From SAR92 clade bacterium (GTDB lineage: Bacteria; Pseudomonadota; Gammaproteobacteria; Pseudomonadales; Porticoccaceae): 10,197 nucleotides of DNA. The notes beneath the pieces were generated by a model. The model was not told the origin of the DNA. It searched no databases and saw only the letters and a list, made by a program, of their open reading frames with translations. The first letter of the stretch is position 1, and each line of letters begins with the position of its first letter. The stretch covers positions 1 to 10,197 of the forward strand of contig JABBBF010000035.1 of assembly GCA_018607545.1 (NCBI GenBank). Reading direction: 5' to 3'. Positions 6,442 through 10,197 of this stretch are shown piece after piece. The translations under genes and the position numbers were made by a program.

Positions 6442-7209
6442 TTATATTCCTGAATCGAAAGCCCTGTGTACAGCTGCCAACATAGATTCTGGCAGGGCAT
6501 TTTCTGCGCTAATCACTCGCCTGTAGCCCAACCCTGCAGCTATGACGGCAACCCGCTCACTGGGCACAACAACCGCTGTGTCAGCAAACAGAGTATCCTC
6601 AGCTTGTCCCATTGCCTGAATTAATTCACCACTGTGGGCAACCAGGCAATCGCTCTCCTGCTGCTGGGCCAGTGCTAACTGTTGGCTGTCAATCACTCGT
6701 TGATAGAGCTCGCAGTATTCAACCCGCGCACCTCTTTCAATCAGAGTCTCGGCGAGGATTTCCCGCCCACCAACACCGCGAAAAATAATAACCCGCTGGT
6801 TTTCCAACTGCTGTAATTGCTCTAGCTTTAAAAGCGCTTCGCTGTTTTGCCGGCCACTGGGGTGAAGTGCATCCATATCCGCCTCTTTTAACAGCGCGGC
6901 GGTGCGTTCGCCAACGGCAAAATACTCAACGCCCACAGGCAGCATGGGCCAGTATTTATCAATCCATTCAATCGCCAACTCTGCGGCATTGCCACTGACA
7001 AAAATAGCTTTATGAAAGTTATCCAGCTCAAGAATCTGGGTTTTGATCTGATGATTTTCGACAACCGGCTCAATAGAGATTACCGGTATATGAGTTACAT
7101 CCGCACCGGTATTTTCCAGCACGGATAACAGCTGATCTTCCTGACGCTGTGGCCTAATAAGCAATAGTCGCTTGCCAGCCAGACTGCTTTTGTCAGAGGA
7201 CTCAGTCAT
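6442..7209 (-). CDS. hemD: Uroporphyrinogen-III synthase
   Basis: This 255-residue protein closes hydroxymethylbilane to uroporphyrinogen III with inversion of ring D, the step directly after HemC in the cytoplasm. The family is poorly conserved, but the recognisable elements are present: LLLIRPQRQEDQL near the N-terminus, HIPVISIEPV, FVSGNAAELAIEWI, a FAVGERTAALL motif, HPSGRQNSEALL, and IIFRGVGGREILAETLIERG followed by YCELYQR. Position right after hemC confirms it. ATG at 7209 is preferred, sharing one base with the hemC TGA (TGATG). A TTG one codon earlier (7212) is an equally close alternative, adding one residue and making the overlap four bases. A TGGAA about 8 bases upstream of the ATG may serve as ribosome site. 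No transmembrane segment or fusion to HemX is seen. Confidence 0.93.
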   Translation of the reverse strand: MTESSDKSSLAGKRLLLIRPQRQEDQLLSVLENTGADVTHIPVISIEPVVENHQIKTQILELDNFHKAIFVSGNAAELAIEWIDKYWPMLPVGVEYFAVGERTAALLKEADMDALHPSGRQNSEALLKLEQLQQLENQRVIIFRGVGGREILAETLIERGARVEYCELYQRVIDSQQLALAQQQESDCLVAHSGELIQAMGQAEDTLFADTAVVVPSERVAVIAAGLGYRRVISAENALPESMLAAVHRAFDSGI

Positions 7210-8162
7210 CAATCTGTTCCATAGACCTCGGCAAGTATCGCTCCGGCGCCGGCAGCCAAAAGTCGCTCGGCCAGTTCAATACCTAGCTGCTCTGCAGATT
7301 CCCTGGGACCGGAAATTTCATCCTCGAGAATCAGCGATCCATCGACGCTGCCTACCAGCGCACGGACGCTTAAATTATAATTGTCTTCAAGCTCTGCATA
7401 GCAGGCTATAGGCACTTGGCAACCACCCTGCAAGTGTCGGTTTAGGGCACGCTCGGCAGTCACTCTGGTATTGGTATCTGGATCATTTAAGCTGGCCAGT
7501 AGGTCGAGAGTGGCCTGATCCTGATTCCGACATTCGATACCGACTGCACCCTGACCGCCAGCGGGCAGACAGAGCTCAGCGGGCAGCCGCGATGCAATTC
7601 TATCTTCCATACCCAATCGAAGTAGACCGGCGCTAGCGAGAATAATGGCGTCGTAGTCGCCATTATCCAGCTTGCCGAGCCGTGTATTCACATTGCCGCG
7701 CAGGTCTGCAATTTTTAAATGGGGAAACTTCGCCCGTATCTGGCACTGGCGACGCAGACTGGAGGTGCCGACGACCGCGCCATCGGGAAGCTGTTCCAGA
7801 GCTGTATATTGATTTGAGACAAAGGCATCCAGGGGGTCTTCGCGCTCACAGATAACCGCCAGTCCGAGTCCGGATGGAAATTCCATAGGCACATCTTTCA
7901 TCGAGTGCACTGCTATATCAGCACGATTTTCCAATATGGCGACTTCCAGTTCTTTGACAAACAGTCCTTTGCCGCCCACCTTGGCCAGGGGCGTATCCAA
8001 CAGCACATCACCGCGAGTGGTCATAGCGACCAGCTGCACATCCAGATCTTTGTTGTGTTGCAGGAGTTTGGCTTTAACAAATTCAGCCTGCCAGAGCGCC
8101 AGCGGGCTCTTGCGGGTGGCAATTCGGATAGTTTGAGACACTGGTATTCCATCGCTAGTCAT
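7209..8162 (-). CDS. hemC: Hydroxymethylbilane synthase (porphobilinogen deaminase)
   Basis: HemC joins four porphobilinogen units into hydroxymethylbilane, using a dipyrromethane cofactor covalently bound to a cysteine. Seen: [13 protein letters not shown] (13-25), the catalytic Asp in HSMKDVP (D90), [12 protein letters not shown] (132-143) and [14 protein letters not shown] (246-259), where C248 is the cofactor attachment site. D90 and C248 correspond to D84 and C242 of E. coli. The ATG at 8162 gives 317 residues but has no clear ribosome site. An in-frame GTG at 8141 would give [12 protein letters not shown], nearer the usual 310-313 length, with GGA seven bases upstream, so it may be the true start. 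The gene follows algR after 70 bp and overlaps hemD by one base. Confidence 0.97.
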   Translation of the reverse strand: MTSDGIPVSQTIRIATRKSPLALWQAEFVKAKLLQHNKDLDVQLVAMTTRGDVLLDTPLAKVGGKGLFVKELEVAILENRADIAVHSMKDVPMEFPSGLGLAVICEREDPLDAFVSNQYTALEQLPDGAVVGTSSLRRQCQIRAKFPHLKIADLRGNVNTRLGKLDNGDYDAIILASAGLLRLGMEDRIASRLPAELCLPAGGQGAVGIECRNQDQATLDLLASLNDPDTNTRVTAERALNRHLQGGCQVPIACYAELEDNYNLSVRALVGSVDGSLILEDEISGPRESAEQLGIELAERLLAAGAGAILAEVYGTD

Positions 8163-8206
8163 TTACAATGAGCGACATTATCGACGATTTCGACGCACTT
8201 GGGCAG

Positions 8207-8228
8207 TTTAAAATAAGGCTATTTTAAA
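8207..8228. repeat. Perfect A/T-rich inverted repeat between algR and hemC
   Basis: TTTAAAATA and TATTTTAAA form a perfect nine-pair dyad around an AGGC loop. The stem contains only A and T, so it is not a usual rho-independent terminator. It lies just beyond the algR stop and about 45 bp before the hemC ATG. On the - strand it includes TAAAAT (8221-8226, five of six to TATAAT), a possible -10 for a hemC promoter, though no good -35 is seen at 15-18 nt. It could be an operator, a promoter element, or an RNA hairpin. Confidence 0.45.
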
Positions 8229-8232
8229 ACTT

Positions 8233-8952
8233 CTAGAGTTCTGGCAGCAGGTGGCGCAATTTCGACTCCAGTCGTCGGCTGACCACTGGTTTAATACTTA
8301 GATCGCGAATACTGACTTGAAGGTGGCCATCAATAAACGCAAGCCCCTCAATAGCATCCCTGGCCACCAGCGCATTGCGATGAACACGCACAAAGATATC
8401 CGCAAATTCTTCTTCAATCTCTTTTAATGTATCCGACAAAACTGCCTCTGTGTCGGCAAGATAGGCGGTGACATATTTTTGTTCAGCTTGTAATAGCAGA
8501 ATTTTTTTAACCGGGATCAGGTCGATACCCTGATGGGTTCTGCTGCACAGATGACGACGCTGGCTCTGGGGACGATGATCAATTTGCGCTCTGGTCTTGC
8601 GGCTGGCGCGCTCAATACCAGACACCAGTTCGTCATACTTAACTGGCTTTAAAAGATAGGCGCAGGCCTGAGCGTCAAATGCGCGCAGGGCAAAATCTTC
8701 AAAAGCGGTGCAAAAAATAACTGCGGGTGGCAATGTCATCCCGGCGATAACTTTGGCCGCTTCAAGACCATCCATTTCCGGCATACGGATATCCATAAGG
8801 ACTATATCCGGGCAATATTTAACCGTTGATTGAACAGCCTCAAGTCCGTTCGTAGCCTGACCAACAATCGACACAGTAGATATTTTTTCCAGATGCTGCT
8901 GCAGGCGAATCCTTGCCAGCGGCTCATCATCAACGATCAGTACCTTGAGCAT
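8233..8952 (-). CDS. algR: AlgR-like LytTR response regulator
   Basis: This 239-residue two-domain regulator has a receiver domain (about 2-118) with the acidic pair D8/D9, phospho-acceptor D54 in VLMDIRMPEMDG, switch T82 and K102 in LLKPVKYDEL. A LytTR DNA-binding domain (about 138-237) includes KKILLLQAEQKYVTAYL and IFVRVHRNALVARDAI. Size, D54 and gene order match AlgR of Pseudomonas, which controls alginate, type IV pilus (twitching) and other genes there. Whether those targets exist here is unknown. It follows algZ, two bases after the algZ stop, and precedes hemC. The start ATG has a strong GGAGGG six bases upstream. The orthology call rests on synteny as well as sequence. Confidence 0.92.
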   Translation of the reverse strand: MLKVLIVDDEPLARIRLQQHLEKISTVSIVGQATNGLEAVQSTVKYCPDIVLMDIRMPEMDGLEAAKVIAGMTLPPAVIFCTAFEDFALRAFDAQACAYLLKPVKYDELVSGIERASRKTRAQIDHRPQSQRRHLCSRTHQGIDLIPVKKILLLQAEQKYVTAYLADTEAVLSDTLKEIEEEFADIFVRVHRNALVARDAIEGLAFIDGHLQVSIRDLSIKPVVSRRLESKLRHLLPEL

Positions 8953-8954
8953 AT

Positions 8955-10013
8955 TTAACCCTCCGTTGGTTTAAAGCGCATCCTTGTATGGTAATGATTT
9001 TGTTTTACAGTTTCCTGCAACTCTGCCTGCTGGTTAAAAAAAGCATCCAGACGATGGCGCAAATTATTGATCGCCATATTGTGGCCAGCAGGTTTTTGAA
9101 ACCGCTGTTCACCGTTTGTCTCCAGGCTGTTAACTAACTCTATACAGACCCATTCGCCATCCCGGTAAATCCTGATCTTCAGATAGCCGCCCTTGCGTGC
9201 GGGCTGGATACCGTGGAATACCGCGTTTTCAATTAATGGCTGCAATATAAGCGCCGGCACAGAAATATTTGTCATATCAACATCAATATCCCAGTCGTAT
9301 TGCAAACGCTCCGCAAGGCGCAACTTTTCAATCTGCAGATACTTTTTGCAGCTGTCGACCTCTAACTGCAGGCTCACACCATCAGTGCCGTCATGCAATG
9401 CGTAGCGAAATAGATCGCAGAGGTTTTCCAAGGTCTGCTCGGCTTTATCCGGGTCAGTCCTGATCAGGCTCGCCAGGCTGTTCATACTGTTAAATAAAAA
9501 GTGTGGGCGGATTTTTGATTGCAGAGCTTCGATGCGCATCTGTTGACTGGCACTCTGCTGCTGGCGCAATTGATGCTGCAGATAGAACAGCCGAAGTATT
9601 GCTCCGGCGGGTATCGCGGCAATAAGCACTGTATTGATAATCAATAGATAATCTACCCGCCATACAGCGTTAAGCAGGTAGTTGCTCCACAACTCAACAA
9701 GCGCCGCGCAAATTGCTGCGGCCAGTAGTACCAGGAAATAATTAATCAGGGCAATCTGACGCAATGACAGATGGTTGAGGAAACGCCGTCCCTGACATAA
9801 AAATACGGCACTGAGCAACGCTATAAAAAATATTTCCAGAGCGATGTTGCCCAAAAGCAGAAAATCGAAGGCGGAGATACCGCTGCGCATAAGGGTCATT
9901 AACACCGCAAAAAGCCCGGCGATAACCAATAAACCCAACAATCCCTGCCCGCGACAGAGGTCGGGAATAAAATAATTGTCTAATTGAGCCTGTTTTTCCC
10001 CTGAATCGCTCAT
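8955..10013 (-). CDS. algZ: AlgZ/FimS-like membrane sensor histidine kinase (LytS type)
   Basis: This 352-residue sensor kinase begins with a cytoplasmic [12 protein letters not shown] (15-26), typical of AlgZ. Four hydrophobic membrane segments follow (about 26-44, 50-73, 88-107 and 122-144), then a coiled linker (144-166). The His-kinase motif [17 protein letters not shown] carries phospho-acceptor H171. The ATPase part keeps the N-box [12 protein letters not shown] (258-269), but the glycine-rich lid is reduced to [13 protein letters not shown] (310-322) and the D-box to VNSLE; this degenerate form is typical of the AlgZ/FimS branch and its ability to autophosphorylate has been debated. 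There is no obvious periplasmic sensor domain. The start ATG at 10013 has only a weak ribosome site. Its partner AlgR is encoded immediately downstream; argH diverges 71 bp away. Confidence 0.91.
   Translation of the reverse strand: MSDSGEKQAQLDNYFIPDLCRGQGLLGLLVIAGLFAVLMTLMRSGISAFDFLLLGNIALEIFFIALLSAVFLCQGRRFLNHLSLRQIALINYFLVLLAAAICAALVELWSNYLLNAVWRVDYLLIINTVLIAAIPAGAILRLFYLQHQLRQQQSASQQMRIEALQSKIRPHFLFNSMNSLASLIRTDPDKAEQTLENLCDLFRYALHDGTDGVSLQLEVDSCKKYLQIEKLRLAERLQYDWDIDVDMTNISVPALILQPLIENAVFHGIQPARKGGYLKIRIYRDGEWVCIELVNSLETNGEQRFQKPAGHNMAINNLRHRLDAFFNQQAELQETVKQNHYHTRMRFKPTEG
8959..8964 (-). promoter_or_regulatory. Ribosome binding site of algR, inside the end of algZ
   Basis: GGAGGG on the - strand lies six bases before the algR ATG, within the last codons of algZ. 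It fixes the algR start and suggests efficient independent initiation despite the tight junction. Confidence 0.75.
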
Positions 10014-10042
10014 TCGAGTTTCTGCTCATCCCTGTGATTAGC

Positions 10043-10048
10043 TATAAT
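10043..10048 (+). promoter_or_regulatory. Candidate -10 element for argH
   Basis: A perfect TATAAT lies 36 bp before the upstream argH ATG, predicting transcription from about 10055. No good -35 is seen at 16-18 nt (TTCTGC at 10020-10025 is poor). It sits in a small dyad, GATTA-GCTA-TAATC (10036-10049). Confidence 0.5.
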
Positions 10049-10075
10049 CCTAGTCGCGAAATAACAACCGAGCAA
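10047..10075 (-). promoter_or_regulatory. Candidate promoter for algZ, overlapping the argH -10
   Basis: On the - strand, TTGCTC (10070-10075) and TAGGAT (10047-10052) are separated by 17 nt, ahead of algZ. The match is modest (three and four of six). If real, its -10 shares two bases with the argH -10 on the other strand, so the two promoters could not be occupied together. Confidence 0.28.
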
Positions 10076-10084
10076 ATAAGTCGA

Positions 10085-10197
10085 ATGAGTCAATCTGAGA
10101 AAAACACTATGAATAAGCCCTCTGCCCCAAAAACCAACCAGGCTTGGGGAGGCCGATTTAACGAACCGGTCGATGAGTTTGTCGCTCGCTTTACGGC
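10085..10197 (+). CDS. argH: Argininosuccinate lyase, N-terminal fragment cut by the window edge
   Basis: The frame reads [15 protein letters not shown], then [16 protein letters not shown] and VARFT at the edge. WGGRF-x-x-PVD-x-FVARFT is the conserved N-terminus of ArgH, which splits argininosuccinate into arginine and fumarate in the last step of arginine synthesis. Only about 37 codons are inside the window. Two in-frame starts are possible: ATG at 10085 and ATG at 10109. The second has a GAG nine bases upstream and gives an N-terminus closer in length to relatives, so the start is unsettled. Placement divergent to algZ repeats the Pseudomonas order argH / algZ-algR-hemC. Confidence 0.9.
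   Translation, partial: MSQSEKNTMNKPSAPKTNQAWGGRFNEPVDEFVARFT

Noticed and set aside
8846..8853. CCGTTCGT, resembling the AlgR-binding consensus CCGTTCGTC, inside algR
   Set aside because: It lies within coding sequence and matches only eight bases; an eight-base match somewhere in 10 kb on either strand is not surprising.
1..10197. Insertion sequences, prophage, toxin-antitoxin, CRISPR or tRNA genes
   Set aside because: No transposase-like frame, terminal repeats, regularly spaced direct repeats or tRNA cloverleaf were seen; nearly all sequence is explained by conserved genes.

Overview
The window is a gene-dense stretch of about 10.2 kb from a gammaproteobacterial chromosome of roughly balanced GC content. 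The evidence is the Pseudomonas-type block algZ-algR-hemC-hemD-hemX-hemY divergent from argH, together with FldB, TrmL and endonuclease IV proteins that resemble their gammaproteobacterial counterparts almost residue for residue. The organism may be a marine relative of the Cellvibrionales, but that placement is only an inference. No transposase, phage gene, CRISPR array, tRNA or rRNA is visible.

Left part (1-2407, + strand): trmL, fldB and a free-standing FAD-oxidase half of MnmC. TrmL and MnmC both modify nucleotide 34 (the wobble base) of tRNA. The MnmC open reading frame begins inside what is normally the linker of the fused two-domain enzyme and lacks the methyltransferase half. Its ATG overlaps the flavodoxin stop codon by one base (TAATG), so the two are probably translationally coupled. 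This small wobble-base and flavodoxin cassette is the most unusual gene arrangement in the window.

Middle part (2408-3941): a single-domain bacteriohemerythrin on the - strand and endonuclease IV (nfo) on the + strand, divergent from a 220-bp intergenic region. That region contains a perfect 14-bp FNR/Anr palindrome (2949-2962). On both sides, exactly 22 nt from the box edge, there is a plausible -10 hexamer (TAATCT towards the hemerythrin, TTTAAT towards nfo). This is class II FNR promoter geometry in both directions. The hemerythrin is therefore probably induced at low oxygen, and nfo may be.

Right part (3943-10013, - strand): an operon-like block reading algZ, algR, hemC, hemD, hemX, hemY. 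A LytS-like histidine kinase and its LytTR response regulator precede two enzymes of tetrapyrrole synthesis (hydroxymethylbilane synthase and uroporphyrinogen-III synthase) and two membrane proteins, HemX and HemY. Junctions are tight: 2 nt between algZ and algR, a TGATG overlap at hemC/hemD and a GTGA overlap at hemX/hemY. There are looser gaps of 70 bp (algR-hemC, with a perfect A/T-rich inverted repeat) and 103 bp (hemD-hemX). The first codons of argH run off the right edge on the + strand.

No gene-free stretch exceeds 300 bases. The longest gap is 2873-3092.
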